Below are positions 9,923 to 21,775 of a DNA stretch of 64,000 bases, piece by piece. Made by a program: the position numbers and the translations under genes. The stretch is taken from the NCBI RefSeq assembly GCF_012489685.1, contig NC_080045.1, positions 52,411,096-52,475,095 of the forward strand, written 5' to 3'. Position 1 is the stretch's first letter. Each line of letters begins with the position of its first letter. Origin of the DNA: Lotus japonicus (Eukaryota; Streptophyta; Magnoliopsida; Fabales; Fabaceae). A model generated the notes under the pieces. That model did not search any database, was not told the origin of the DNA, and was given only the letters and a program-made list of their open reading frames with translations.

Positions 9923-11900
9923 TTTTAACTACTATTTATTTCTTGCTTCAATGTCCAAACCAAACCCAAAGAATTGTTGTCTAAATGATGGTTTGCTCTA
10001 CCTCTAAATGGTGGCTCAAGGTACCTTGACTTTATTCATGGCATGGAAGATTATGGCTCCATCTTTCCAGATATATGTATTTTTTCCCTTTTGATATATG
10101 ATATACGATTTTGAACTACAATTTTGAAGCAGGCTTATGAATCTTTTACGCAATGGTGATCTGTGTACCTTGCCCATTTATCATAATGTTATTCTTATAC
10201 GAAAATATATATTTGTATGTGTAGTGACTCCGGTGACCGCCTCAGCAAGGTCCTCGCCACGTTGATGAAGACCTCCCTCGTTCTTCTTCTAATTAGCACC
10301 TTAGACAATCCTTCCCCAACCTCTATGTCGATGACTTTAATCGCTTCACCTAACCACCACCTAAACCTCCAACGCACCTTCATTCCCCATGCTCACATTA
10401 TTTCTTCTCTTTCAGGACAACTAGAAGTGGAGAGTTCCTAATATGGAGAGGAAGGTGGGAGGGACCAATTTGACCACCATTTCAACCTATCAGCCTCTGA
10501 CACGTGCTTAGGAAGTTTCATTTTTTGGGGAAAATACATATTTTCCAGTAGGCTCTCCTAGATGGAAAATTAACTTTCATGTCACTATTGTCGTTAACAG
10601 TCGTCTCACTTTTTAACGTTAGAGACTAACTTGAATGATGTTTGCCACATTCAAAGACCACGAGATGTATTTTAAACGTTTAGGGACATACTTAATGGCG
10701 GACGAGACATTCAATGACCAACTTGACTATTAACCCCAAATTATTTTACAAAGTACCCTATGTAGATCGTGTTGAAAATTAAGAAAGCTATATCCCACAA
10801 AGAATAACATATTCGAGTCATAAATTATTACATTTAGAAAAGGTCAAATATTGACTATGCATGCGTACAATGAACATGTTCCTTTGTAAAAAAAAAACAT
10901 ACAGTGAATGTAGCGGTCATTCTACGGACATGTCACACAAATAAATAATGAAATTCAGAGCCAAGAACAGACAACTCAAATAAAAAAATGTAGACTAATT
11001 CATACTCACTAATTGTGTTAAGATGTGACAAAACTAAATCTTCAAGTGAGGTAAGAAGTAAGAACAGTTTCAAGTCCGATGCCCATTCATAGTTTTTGTG
11101 TAAGACAAGTGTTATGCTTTGGAGACAATTCTATTTGACCCAGGAACATCCACATCATGGTGGAGCCAACTCTCTCAACAGAGTTTTTTTTTCATTCACA
11201 AGATTCGAACCCGAGACCTTACTTAAGGAGAATCAAACATGTACGTACCACTTGAACCAACCACCCGTACGTAAGTTGCGCATTCATAGTTTCATACTAT
11301 TCTTTCAATTATATTTCTACACTCTAGAATCCACGATATCCCTTCTCTTCATGAGGTGAGCACAATTTTGTTATGTCATGCATTATAAGAAATATATGAT
11401 TTCAATTGATTGAATTCATTCACATGCCTTAAAAAATAAGTGTTCACATAGTTTCTTCTTATTCTTTCAATCTCCCTCTAATGGTATATCTGATCGTGGG
11501 TAATTCTGCAGTCCAAATATGACAATCATTTAAGGGTTAGGCAGTGGCGGAGACAGCTTTATAAAATACTCAGAAACTTATTAGTTTTCCTAAATCTTGG
11601 ATTCGGCGATACTTCTCATTTTCCAAAGCTAATATCCAAACCCTAAGCTCTCATCTGAGATTGTTATCATTATTTAAAGGGTTCAGAGGTTGTTTAATGT
11701 ATTATGAATTTTCCTTGTGAAATGGTTTCCATTTAGTTTTGTCTCAAATCTTATGAGTTCAAAAGATCCCATAATCCCAATTAATTCCCAGAGAAGGTAT
11801 CGATCCACTAATAAATTATTAAGAGCCCGAACCTCCGTTCGTCCCGTCAAACTTTCCCAAAATCTCATGATAAGTTCTGGCATAATTGCCAGTTTATCCT
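9923..11900. other. Spacer with duplication fragments, no gene recognised
   Basis: 9914-10012 is the right part of block B. The stretch CTCAAGGTACCTTGAC plus the following AT-rich sequence (10015-10145) recurs in shortened form at 13812-13890. 10215-10440 is GC-richer with an open frame of 74 codons that matches no family I know. 10450-10740 looks like degraded retroelement sequence. The rest is AT-rich. Confidence 0.5.
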
Positions 11901-11969
11901 CTCTGACGTACAACAGATATATGTGTAATCTCATAATCAAAGTAACACAATCCAACATTCATGGCACAT

Positions 11970-12065
11970 ATATCAACACATCCTAGATTAACCATTTAGC
12001 ACATAGCATGTAGATCAATATCAACACATCCTAGATTAACCATTTAGCACATAACATATGAATCA
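11970..12065. repeat. Two-copy 48-bp tandem repeat
   Basis: ATATCAACACATCCTAGATT and the following bases occur at 11970-12017 and again at 12018-12065, with four or five differences. The repeat lies inside the probable LTR-element region. Confidence 0.85.
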
Positions 12066-12199
12066 ATATCAAAGACAATTCCAGCAATAAATGATTATCA
12101 TTTGTCAGCCGTAGCCTCAGAAAACATTTGTCCCAGTCAAACACAATCAAGTGCATAAACAGTAAATCAAGTCGAATTCGTCGACACCTAAAACATTAG

Positions 12200-13812
12200 C
12201 TAGTATTCAGTGAGTAGCCCTCACCTGTAACTCCTCCAGCGTGTTCCTCAAGCTTTCCTTCACAACTTTCCTCTTCAGCTCCACAGAATTCCCCAAACAA
12301 ACCTTAGAGCAAAATCACAGAATTCAATCACAATGAGTCAGAAACTCAGCAAACAATAAGTACTAGGGTTACACGAAGCATTATAAACTCCGAAGTACGA
12401 TAATCTAACGCGTTAAGACAAGTTTTCGAAAAAAGAATTTTCCTCCCCCTATGGAGGTGCTCTCGGCCACACACACTAATTGTGTGCGCCGATTTTTCTT
12501 CGATCAAACTTGGTTCCTAGGCTATCATTAGTCGTAACTAAGGCGAATCAAAGCTCGGAAAAATTATCGGATCGAAAATTGTCGCAGGGGTATTTTGGTC
12601 AGTGTTTTTAGCTCGGAATTTCAAAATTGGAATTTCGAAAAACAAATTAGATGGGGACGTCACCAACGACGTTTATGACAACTAATCCTACTAGCGCTAA
12701 GCTAAGTCAAGAGTTTTCAGTCTAAAGGATGAAACTTTAGCTAAAAATGGGTTTTTCAAGCAGAATTGAAATTCGGCGGCATTTCGGCGACATTCGGCAA
12801 AATGTAATCCGCTAAACATGCTCTTGGGCATGCAGGGAATAAGTTTAGACAGAGAAATCGAGTTATTTGGACAGTTTTACAAAAAGCTCAAAACTTTGAG
12901 CACAGAAAGACATAGAGAAAAATGACAGAATTGAGGATCAAAAGTGAGAGATAGCATCTATACCTCGATGTCTTCGAGTAGCAACGAACGGTGCAGCGAT
13001 CGGGCAAGAAACGGCGAAAATATTTTTCCTCCTCCTTCTCCTCCAAGCTCGCGGGTTCAAGGTGCAAGGGTTTGGAAAATTTTGATTTTTTTCAAGCTAT
13101 TTATAGGTTATGGAAAATGCGGAAAAATGAAAATTTCGCGATTCCGATTTTTCCCGCGTATTCCTCGGTGAATTCTAAGATAGGTTCTGGCGACAGAATT
13201 CCATAACTCAAAATAGGTTTCTTGGAATTAAGGCAAACGATCCAAAATCGGTGTGAATCGATTTATCCCGAAAAACTACTTTTTGCAGTTGATGTCGGAT
13301 GAGAAAACTTCGTTCTGAAGAAAGATTCAAAACATCGACAAAAATGGGTGTACGCGTGTGGAATCTTCGTTTGAAGCTCCGAATAGAAAAAGTCTTCATC
13401 GTCGGTTGATTTTAGGGTTCTTGAACTATCAGGGATTTAGTTTCGGCAAACTTCCGAGTATTGGAATTTGACATTCGTACATTCCAGGGTTTCGTATCGA
13501 AACGCTTGTTTATAAAAGATTAAGAGAAGTTCTAACATTTCTCTGAAGATTTTTGGAATTAGTTTCCATCGTGTCTTTAAGTGTAAATTAATCGTTTACG
13601 ATCGCTCTCGTCCTAGATATAAGTGAATACTACTTGCGCTATAGCTTATATCGACTTTAATACTATCTTTAGCCTTTTCCTGAACTTTCTCCTTCATAAA
13701 TTAATTCCATTCGATAAACTTGTTCAGGTTTTCCTTCACGTTACATCCAAACTAATCGTGAATAGGAATTTTATTCGGTTTATTCTAAGCTTAAAAACTT
13801 GGGTCTCACACT
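12200..13812 (-). mobile_element. Probable LTR (minus orientation), left boundary uncertain
   Basis: Read on the minus strand, the sequence starts TGTGAGACCC at 13812, has about 700 bp of U3-like sequence, then a TATA box TATAAATA (13105-13098), then transcribed-type sequence. The TG start, TATA position and low coding content fit the LTR of a Ty3/gypsy-type element. I see no gag-pol frame and no second LTR, so this may be a solo or truncated LTR. The left end was not found. Confidence 0.5.
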
Positions 13813-13868
13813 CAAGGTACCTTGACTTTTTGATATATGATATACGATTTAGAACTACAATTTTGAAG

Positions 13869-15440
13869 AAGGCTTATGAATCTACAATTTACGCGTGCCA
13901 ATGGACAATGTCAATCACAATGACACAGAAGTGATACTCTTTACTAGGGCTGTCCACCGGTCGGGTTCGGTCGGTTTCGGGCCCAAAAAGGTCCACCGAC
14001 CGAACCCGCATGACATAAAATTGGGCCCGTAACCGACCATGAGATGTGTCGGTTTGGATCGGGTAACGGGCGGGTCGGGTCGGTTCCACCGGATTTTGCA
14101 GAGAACAGAAAGATGAAGAACCATTACCAAACAAATTAACCAAGAACAACATAGTCAAGAACAAGTTTTCAATTGCTTTTCTCATGCGAAATAGCATGTT
14201 CATTTCATCTTGCGATATCAGAATCGATTGAGGCAAAATGAAGATGAACAAGCTATTACGGACCAGAGAAGCATGGAGGAAGAAGGCAAGAAGCCATGCA
14301 GATGCAGTGGTGGAGTGAGTGGCTAGGGTGGTGGCGGCACAGAGTATGGCGACGCAGGGAGGGGTGGTGGCGGCGGATCTAACCCGGTTAAAACCGGTTT
14401 TTTTAATTGTAAGACCCGATAACCGACTCGGCCTGCCCAAAAAGCCTTTTTTTGGCCACGGGCCGGTCGGGACAAAAAATGTTGGACAGGCCTACTCTTT
14501 ACTTTATCCTGATAAAACGAACAAACAAGAAGTATAAGATTCACAGATGGTCTTGTTGTCAGGGTTCTCACATTCTACATGTCATGTTCATTTTCTGAAA
14601 TGTATACGTCATTCCTAACCGGAGTCTGTTTAAGAAGATTAAATCTAGTGTCAAAAACTTTCAGAGGAAGCGGAATAAAAAGCTAAAGGTGGAGTTGAAG
14701 AAGGAGGAGAGGAAGAAACAAAGGCATAAGAGAATTTTGGGGGAGGAGTACAAGAACAAAAAGTTCAAGAGGTCAGAGGAACAAAATATCATGATGCAGC
14801 TCGCAACCATTGATTTTGTTCGTACCATGCTCGCTGGTTAAATATTATTAGGTTTCTTTTGAACTTTATATTATGTAGGTTTCATTATCACATAGACATA
14901 ATGTTAATAGTGGTTTTCATATTTAATACACTCTATTTTTCTGGGATATCAAGTAAGGTTTCATCAATTAAACTATTTTCTAGCAACACCAATGGTTGGA
15001 GGTTGAGGACCACAAAACTTAGGTTAGGAACATTAAGGCATGAGATTGTCTGTAGCTTAGGTGAAAGATATTAAGTCACAAAAATCTCAATCAACCTCTT
15101 CCTTATAGAGATGTGGTTTTGTCCAATAACACAATTGGGTGACATTATGACCCTAAAGAATGACAACTAGATATAGGGTCACCCTAGTCCTCAATGTTGT
15201 TCTATCGAAGGGATAATCCGCAATTTACGCGTGCCAATGGACAATGAAATCACAATGACACAGAAGTAATACTCTTTACTTTATCCCGATAAAAGAACAA
15301 GCAATGAGTATAATATTCACAGATGATATTGTTTTCAGGGTTCTCACGTTCTACAAGACAAGGTTCATTTTCTAGAATGTATACGTCATTTCCAACCCGA
15401 GTCTGTTCAACAAGTATGATTATCACGTTCTACATGACAA
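13869..15440. repeat. 0.8-kb degenerate repeat array, left block (about 1.5 units)
   Basis: The unit has part A (from CTCTTTACTTTATCC through a lysine-rich open stretch KSSVKNFQRKRNKKLKV to MLAG and stop) and part B (from TTTTTCTGGGATATCAAG to GCGTGCCAATGGACAATG). Here part B's end (13869-13936) is split from part A by the hAT element. A full A+B follows at 14503-15273, then a partial A to about 15430, where block B copy 2 begins. Related units lie at 19460-22566. Confidence 0.75.
13945..14494. mobile_element. hAT-type non-autonomous element, 550 bp
   Basis: The ends TAGGGCTGTCCA and (reverse complement) TAGGCCTGTCCA are flanked by the exact 8-bp duplication CTCTTTAC (13937-13944, 14495-14502). 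The same CTCTTTAC occurs uninterrupted in the sister repeat units (for example near 15272), giving an empty site. Subterminal regions are rich in CGGTCGGG and CCCGACC motifs. Open frames inside show no transposase. The 8-bp target duplication and TAGGG-type ends fit hAT elements. Confidence 0.9.
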
Positions 15441-15448
15441 AGTCTAAT

Positions 15449-16535
15449 GATTTAGCTTTCAAATTCGTTCTTCTCAGGCCTCAGCATGACTTCATACAAT
15501 TGATTTAGAAGTATAACATTTTATCCATAAATCGTAAGCATGGATGTTTTCAAATTTATAAAATAGGTTGGGTGATGATAATGTTTATTAGCAGTTTGAT
15601 TTGCTGTTTTTATATACGCATGATATCGGTTTCCGCGAAAATTAATTTTCTCTTATTATCTGTACAATTTGTGGTTATTGCTTAATCTATTTCAGTTTTA
15701 CGTTGAGATATATAGAGTTGTGAATCAAATGACCAAGCCAATTCAAGAGAATGCATACAAAGCTTCTTAATTTACTATAGTACTTAGGAGAAGAGGTTAC
15801 TTTCAGTTTCAACGGAAAGTTGCAATTTTTTTCATCACTTACCATCTATCAAAACCTCATTAATAGTGACAATGAGATATGACATGCAACTTTTGCTGCA
15901 TCTATCATTGGATAGTGTTACTGAGAAATTTTGAGAGTCCTTGTGCTTTATCAGAAATCAACTCATTTACTTATGATACATCTGCTAAATGAGTAAAGTT
16001 GCTTCTCCTATTTACCTTCGAATTTTATTGTTAATAATCATTCCAATACACTTTCTAATCTAAATTAGTAGGCTCGAGCTTCTTGGTTTGTAAATTATTG
16101 TTATATATGCTTCACACCAACTTTGTGTGATTTGCGCAGTGTAACACGTATGGACTAGAAAAAATGTTGCTATTTGGTCGTGTCTTTCGTTGTTACTAGT
16201 ATCTCAGCTTTTCAGTTTAGTTCGTTTTAATTAATTTTTCCTTTTATCGTTCGATTAGGGGCTGCATTATGTATATTATCTTATATAAAAACTCATGTTC
16301 AAGTGGAGCTCTCTTCCGTTCTCCCTTGCCTGCTATCAAGTCAATTTTTTTTGGATTTAGGTTGTAACTTGACATGCTTAAAAACATATGTCAAAATCAG
16401 TGGTCTATCAACAAAATACAAGACCCTTAAGTTTTAACTACTGATTATTTCTTGTTTCATAGTCTAAACCAAACCCAAAAAATTGTTGTCTAATGATGGT
16501 TTGTTCTACCTCTAAATGGTGGCTCAACCTTGACC
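15449..16535. repeat. Segmental duplication block B, copy 2 (MULE-free)
   Basis: Matches 7915-8865 plus 9914-10012 without the 1,039-bp Pack-MULE, so at about 16425 it shows the pre-insertion state. Non-coding. It ends shortly before the IRE1-type retrocopy. Confidence 0.8.
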
Positions 16536-16615
16536 TTATTCACGACATGATTTGAAAACAAAATGATGATTGCAAACAAACCCCCCAAATCTGCAAGTAA
16601 AAGATGTTGAAACAC

Positions 16616-18211
16616 ACACATTGCACTTCACAGAGAAACTCGAAATTCGTCTATTCTCGCTCAGCCGCTCAGCTCAGCAGAAGTGAGAGAGACGCACTGC
16701 GTCTCAGCCATGCCTTTAATGTAGATAGTTTGATAGCAAAGAGTGATGTAGTAGAGGTACACGAAGACAGATGGGACGACCGGGACATTGCAATTAAGAG
16801 GACTAAAGATAAAGAAAAAGCAAGACTTGAAATAGCAGCATACAAGGAGCACGACAATGGTCGAAACATTGTCCGTTTGTATCATCATGTGGAACATGAA
16901 AATTTTATGGAACTCTATCTGGAGCGAGCTAAATGTACACTGTTTGAGCTGATCAGTTATGCTGCATGGGTAGCTAAACCACAGCATGACAATGAGAAAA
17001 AACGTGTCTTCCTTAACAAAGTCAACTTTGATTATCGTTTGTGGGATGCTCAGAGTAAACCAACTTGCTTATTATTTAACATAATAAGGGATGTAGTTTC
17101 TTCTGTGCATTACTTTCAAAAGCAAGGAGCTATTCATAAATGTTTAGATCCGGGCAACATTATGATTTTTGAAGAAGTTGTCCGCTTGCGCTCCAAAGTC
17201 TCAATGAGTCGTGGTCACACTCAAGGATGGCTAGCCCCAGAGTTGAGCCAACAGCCCCACAAGAAACATCAGGACTAGACCGTTTCGGGTTAGGCTTAAT
17301 CATCTCTTTCTGCCTATCACATGGAGACCATCCCTTTGGAGAGATGCAAGATATGAACAATTGGCAATATAACATCAACAATGATAAGAAGCGTCTCACT
17401 ACTATTTGTAATGAAGAAGCCAAACACCTTGTGAAGGATCTATTAAGCTTTCTCCCGGCAGATAAGTCGGATACATACTATGTCCGCGCCCATCCTTTGT
17501 TCTGGGGTCCAGAGAGGAAACTAGGTTTCTATACTGAAGCAAGTAACAAACTTTCTCCAATGCATAAATATGCTGCTGCTGTCATAGCTCTAGAGTCTGA
17601 AGTAAATAATGTGTATATTGAGGATACCTGGAGCTGTTATCTCAGTTCACTATTTTGGTCGCTCATCCTGAAAAAAAAAACACGTGCACTATGAAGATAC
17701 GATTCTTAGAGATTTGGTCCGACTAATTAGAAACACCTGTCAACATAAAGAACATAAGATCAAGATTCTAATGAATGGATCATCTCCTGCTATCATTGAT
17801 GATTACTTCAGTAAAAAGTTCATATCTTTATTTGTGAAAGTCTACGATGTTGTTAAACATTTTTGGAGGAACACACCGGACTTCGAGTCCTTTTTCATGG
17901 TTGATGATGGAGAATGGTGATTGGATGACCATGAAGTATGCATTTAGCATTGAAGACACTGCCCAGATTGCTCGTGTGAAACAAACTTAGATGTAATGGC
18001 ATTAGCTTGTTTACATATTTTTAGATGAAATCTACACTTCATTTTGTAATGACTGAGTATAAGTTTTGCAATCTAGACTCATCGCAAACTTGCCATTAAC
18101 CTTATTTAGCTGTGAGTGTCTCTGGCTTGCATTCTTACTAGAACATAGATATGATGTTTCATGCATTGCTAATGGATGCATAATGTAGTCCTGTTGCTCA
18201 CAAAAAAAAAA
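16616..18211 (+). pseudogene. Processed retrocopy of an IRE1-type kinase/KEN-domain RNase
   Basis: Flanked by the 15-bp direct repeat AAGATGTTGAAACAC (16601-16615 and 18212-18226) and ending in a run of A's (18202-18213), with no introns: the marks of retroposition. Kinase-like motifs include DIAIKRT with the Lys, a helix-C region (LEIAAYKEH), a catalytic loop altered to IHKCLDPGNIMI (the HRD Asp is Cys), no DFG, and GWLAPE. The frame shifts between 17240 and 17270, continues with LDRFGLGL and AHPLFWGPERKLGF, shifts again at an A10 tract (17671-17680), and ends with the KEN part: DLVRLIRNTCQHK and IDDYFSKKF, stop at 17918. IRE1 homologues sense ER stress and cleave RNA. This copy is dead. The ATG at 16604 lies in the target duplication, so the copy is 5'-truncated. 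Confidence 0.85.
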
Positions 18212-18226
18212 AAGATGTTGAAACAC

Positions 18227-19459
18227 TTGATAAAGTTATCAGATGTCAAACTTTGGTGAAAACTAAAAGTGGACTATTTTAAAAATATTAAAGACTAGTT
18301 AGCAACTTTATTTCAGTTAGAAACCATTTTGTAACACAATCATATCTCACATATGTAGATTGAATTAAATAATCCATTATTTGTTTAAATTAATTTAAAT
18401 GAATAAGAATAATAGATAAACATATAATGTACAATATTAGTAGCAAACAATAGATAAACCATGTTTTATAGTACTCTTATCGCCACCCTCAGAACAACAC
18501 TCATCGTACAAACTAGTAGAGCTCTTCTTCCTCATCTGTTATTGTTGTGTAATGTGTTGATTTATTTTCTAGTGAAGTATGATTATGATAGTGGGAATTG
18601 GTTACATGTTGTAAAGAGTCATGTGTTAATTATTGTTATTATGTTAGTGGAAGCACTTAATGCTTAGTGGGGCGTTTAAGTGCTAGTGGTGACTTCTAGT
18701 GTTTGTAACAATGACTCTCACATGCTATATATACATGTGTATGAGATGAAGAAGTTAATCAAGAGAAATACAAGAGAATTCAGCCCTTAAACATTCTTCC
18801 TCATTCTAAATTTTCTGCTAAGTTATGCAATAGAACTTAGTGTTTGTTCCTAAAGCATTCGTATAGGGAGTGTGCTTCGATGATTGGTGATTAGTTTTTT
18901 TATTGCTCTAATTACCTTCTTGCCCTGTGTATTCTCTTTATGCTTTGTTCCTAAAGCTGCTATCTAATATATATTTTTACTTTCTGAAAAATAAGAATTC
19001 AAAAAGAGAGGTGGTGGTATAGCTCAGGTACAACGGTGAAGAGAATTCAAAACTTGTAAGACCATGGAATAACACTAACTTTTTCTCTCAGACACTCATA
19101 TAGAGGTGCGGATTTTTGGTGGGAAATGTTACCCTTATTACGAATGAAGTCTTGGAATTGAGATACCAAGTTACAAATGAATGAATTAGGGAGAGTTTAT
19201 GGAGAATCTAATTTTGGGATATCATTGTGATGTGGGTCACGACAAGGCTAATGAAAAAGGGGAAGATTGTTTCTATTTGGGGTAGGTCGTGAGTCATTGC
19301 CCGGTATTTATGCTAATTTGTTATACATATCTATTTAATTATATATATGTTATTATTGTTAAAATTGTTGTTAAGCTTATGATTATCATGAAATCAGGAA
19401 ACTGATGATTCCTCTGAAACTAAATCTATTTATTTTCTAACAAAGGTTCCTATCTCAAA
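18227..19459. other. AT-rich spacer, including a probable copia-type LTR piece
   Basis: No protein family is recognised. About 18538-18860 resembles a copia LTR: a TG-starting stretch, a TATA box TATATATA (18725-18732), and a U5-like end TTGTTCCTAAAGCA. A similar TTTGTTCCTAAAGC recurs at 18943. Target duplications were not found, so the LTR call is tentative. From 18990 to 19460 I see nothing identifiable. Confidence 0.4.
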
Positions 19460-20214
19460 GTAATCATAAAAAAATGGCAACTAGATGTAGGGTCATCCTA
19501 GTTCTCGACTGATGTTCTGCCGAATGGATAATCCATAATTTGCATGTGCAAATGGACAATGACAATCATAATGACACCGAAATTATACTCTTTACTTTAT
19601 CCCGATAGAAAGAACATTCAAGGAGTACAAGAATCACAGATGGTCTTGTTGTCGAGGTTCTCACGTTTTACATGTCAAGATTCATTTTCTGGAATGTATA
19701 CGTCATTTTCAACCGGAGTCTATTTAGGAAGATTAAATCTAGTGTCAAAAACTTTCATAGGAAGCCAAATAAAAAGTTAAAGGTGGAGTTCAAGAAGGAG
19801 GAGAGGAAGAAGCAGAGCCAGAAGCGAGTTCTAGGGAGGAGTACAAGAAGGAAAAGTTCTAGAGGTCGTAGGAACAATATATCGGGATGTAGGTCACGAC
19901 CGTTGATTTTGTTTGTACCATGTTCACTTGTTAAATGTTATTAGGTTTCTTTTGAACTTTATATTATGTAGGTTTAATTTTCACTTATAAATAATGTTAA
20001 TAGTAGTTTATGTATTTGATGAGAAAACATACAAATTAGCGATTTGTCAAATTTGAAAGAGTTTGACTAGATGGCATGGCATCGATGATTAAGCAGATGA
20101 TATTTGACGATACATGATATTTGACGTGTTAGCAACTAAAACTACGATTACGAATATGATTCTATATATATACAAAATCCAAGAAAAAATAAAACTACTC
20201 CCACCAATTCTTTA

Positions 20215-20684
20215 CACATCACGACCAAGGGCCCCCACCAATCGATCAAACCTCACTTTCCTCAATGCCAGTGTCAAAATTTGGAGTCTTTTTCTTGGAT
20301 GAAATGTGTAGAGCATTAAGCTTTGCCAAGACTTGATCCAGATTGGATTCATCTGTATAATGTGATTGGTCTCATAGATCCACCAATCCCCACTTCCTAC
20401 TAATTCAGTGACTCCATCAGAGTGGTCAACTGAACTTTTCACTGACAGAAGCCTTAGGTTATTGGCAGCATTAGCCACTGACACCTCGAACCTTTCTTTG
20501 CTCATAACCTGCTCTTCCAAAGTGTCACGCATTATTAGACGGTGTACATTAACTACTTTTTCTTGGCCAAGCCTGCGTGCTTTATCCATAGCCTGATGAT
20601 CACGCATAGAATTCCGGTCATGCTCCACAAAAACAAGGGTGTCTGCAGATGTCAGGTTCAGACCAAATCCCCCGACATGTATTT
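20215..20684 (-). pseudogene. BTAF1/MOT1 (SNF2-type TBP-associated ATPase) C-terminal fragment
   Basis: On the minus strand: VGGFGLNLTSADTLVF, VEHDRNSMRDHQAMDKA, RRLGQEKVVNVHRLIMRDT, LEEQVMSKERFEVSVANA, then SDGVTELVGSG and, in a shifted frame, QVLAKLNAL. This is helicase motifs V-VI and the C-terminal tail of BTAF1/MOT1, the ATPase that strips TBP from DNA. The full protein has about 2,000 residues and only about 150 are present. A frameshift near 20330 and loss of the AHRLGQ His (now ARRLGQ) show decay. It sits inside one unit of the repeat array at a point where sister units are continuous. Confidence 0.85.
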
Positions 20685-21218
20685 TTCTGGGATATCAAGT
20701 AAGGTTTCATCAATTAAACCATTTTCTAGCAACACCTATGGTTGGAGGTTGAGGACCACAAAACTTAAGTTGAGTACATTGAGACATGAGACTCTCTGTA
20801 GCTCAGGTGAAATGTACTAAGTCCCTAAATCTCAATCAACCTCTTCCTTATAAAGATGTGGTTTTGTTCAACAACTCAATTGGGTGACATTAGGAACATA
20901 AAGAATGACAACTAGATGTAGGGTCACCCTAGTTCTCGATGTTGTTCTGTCGAAGGGATATACCGCAATTTACTCGTGTCAATAGATAATGACAATCACA
21001 ATGATACATAAATAATACTCTTTACTTCATTCCGATAGAACGAAAATGCAAAGAGTATAAGATTCACATGCAAAGAGTATAAGTTCTACATGACAATGTT
21101 CATTTTCTGTAATGTACACGCCATTTCCAACCAGAGTTTGTTTAGGAAGTTTAAATCTAGTGTCAAACACTGTCTTAGGAAACAGAATAAAAGCTAAAAG
21201 TGGAGTTCAAGAAGTGGC

Positions 21219-21775
21219 TAAGGTACACGAAGATGTAACAAGAATTCTTGTCGTAACTCTGTTGTTTTTTGGTCGGACGTACTGTAGGTATCACTTAAAT
21301 AAAAATGCGCACAATCAAGCTGAAAAACGCACAAGACTCCGCACACTCGTTGCGGCGGCTCCTGCTCCTACTGCGGCTCCTGCGGTTCTGCTTGCTCCAC
21401 CTCCTGCCCCTGCGGTTCTGCTTGCTCCAGCTCCTCTAGCTGAACAGTGGTAAACTGATGAACTAGATGTTGCCGCTCTTTTGGAGGATATGTTGGCTGC
21501 AAAGATTATTGTTTCATTGCGGGGTTAGAGAGATGGTCGTGAGATTAGAGAAGAGGGTTGATGTATAGAATGATGGTTACGAAGCTAGATTAGAGAGATC
21601 ATTGACGTATAGATTATTGTATGATTGAATTTTTCTTCCGTACAATGATGTGATGTTAGAGGATCAAATGTATAGATTAGTACAATTTTTAGAGGACCCG
21701 TTTTGATTTTTGGTTGACTGTATTTTTTTCTTCCGTACAGTAGAGTACAATTTGATTTGGTGATAAAAAAGAATG
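21219..21775. other. Foreign insert in a repeat unit with Pro/Ala-rich short repeats
   Basis: Sister units are continuous at this point, so this is an insert. On the plus strand a frame to 21453 reads through an Ala/Pro-rich stretch (APAPTAAPAVLLAPPPAPAV) made by imperfect copies of GCGGTTCTGCTTGCTCC, and GC content jumps locally. After the stop the same frame reads DELDVAALLEDMLAAKI. I do not recognise the source. It may be a second captured gene piece. Confidence 0.45.

Noticed and set aside
13889..14571. Minus-strand frames of 183 and 82 codons
   Set aside because: They lie almost entirely in the hAT element and its flank. The composition follows the repeated CGGTCGGG motifs and no transposase motif is present.
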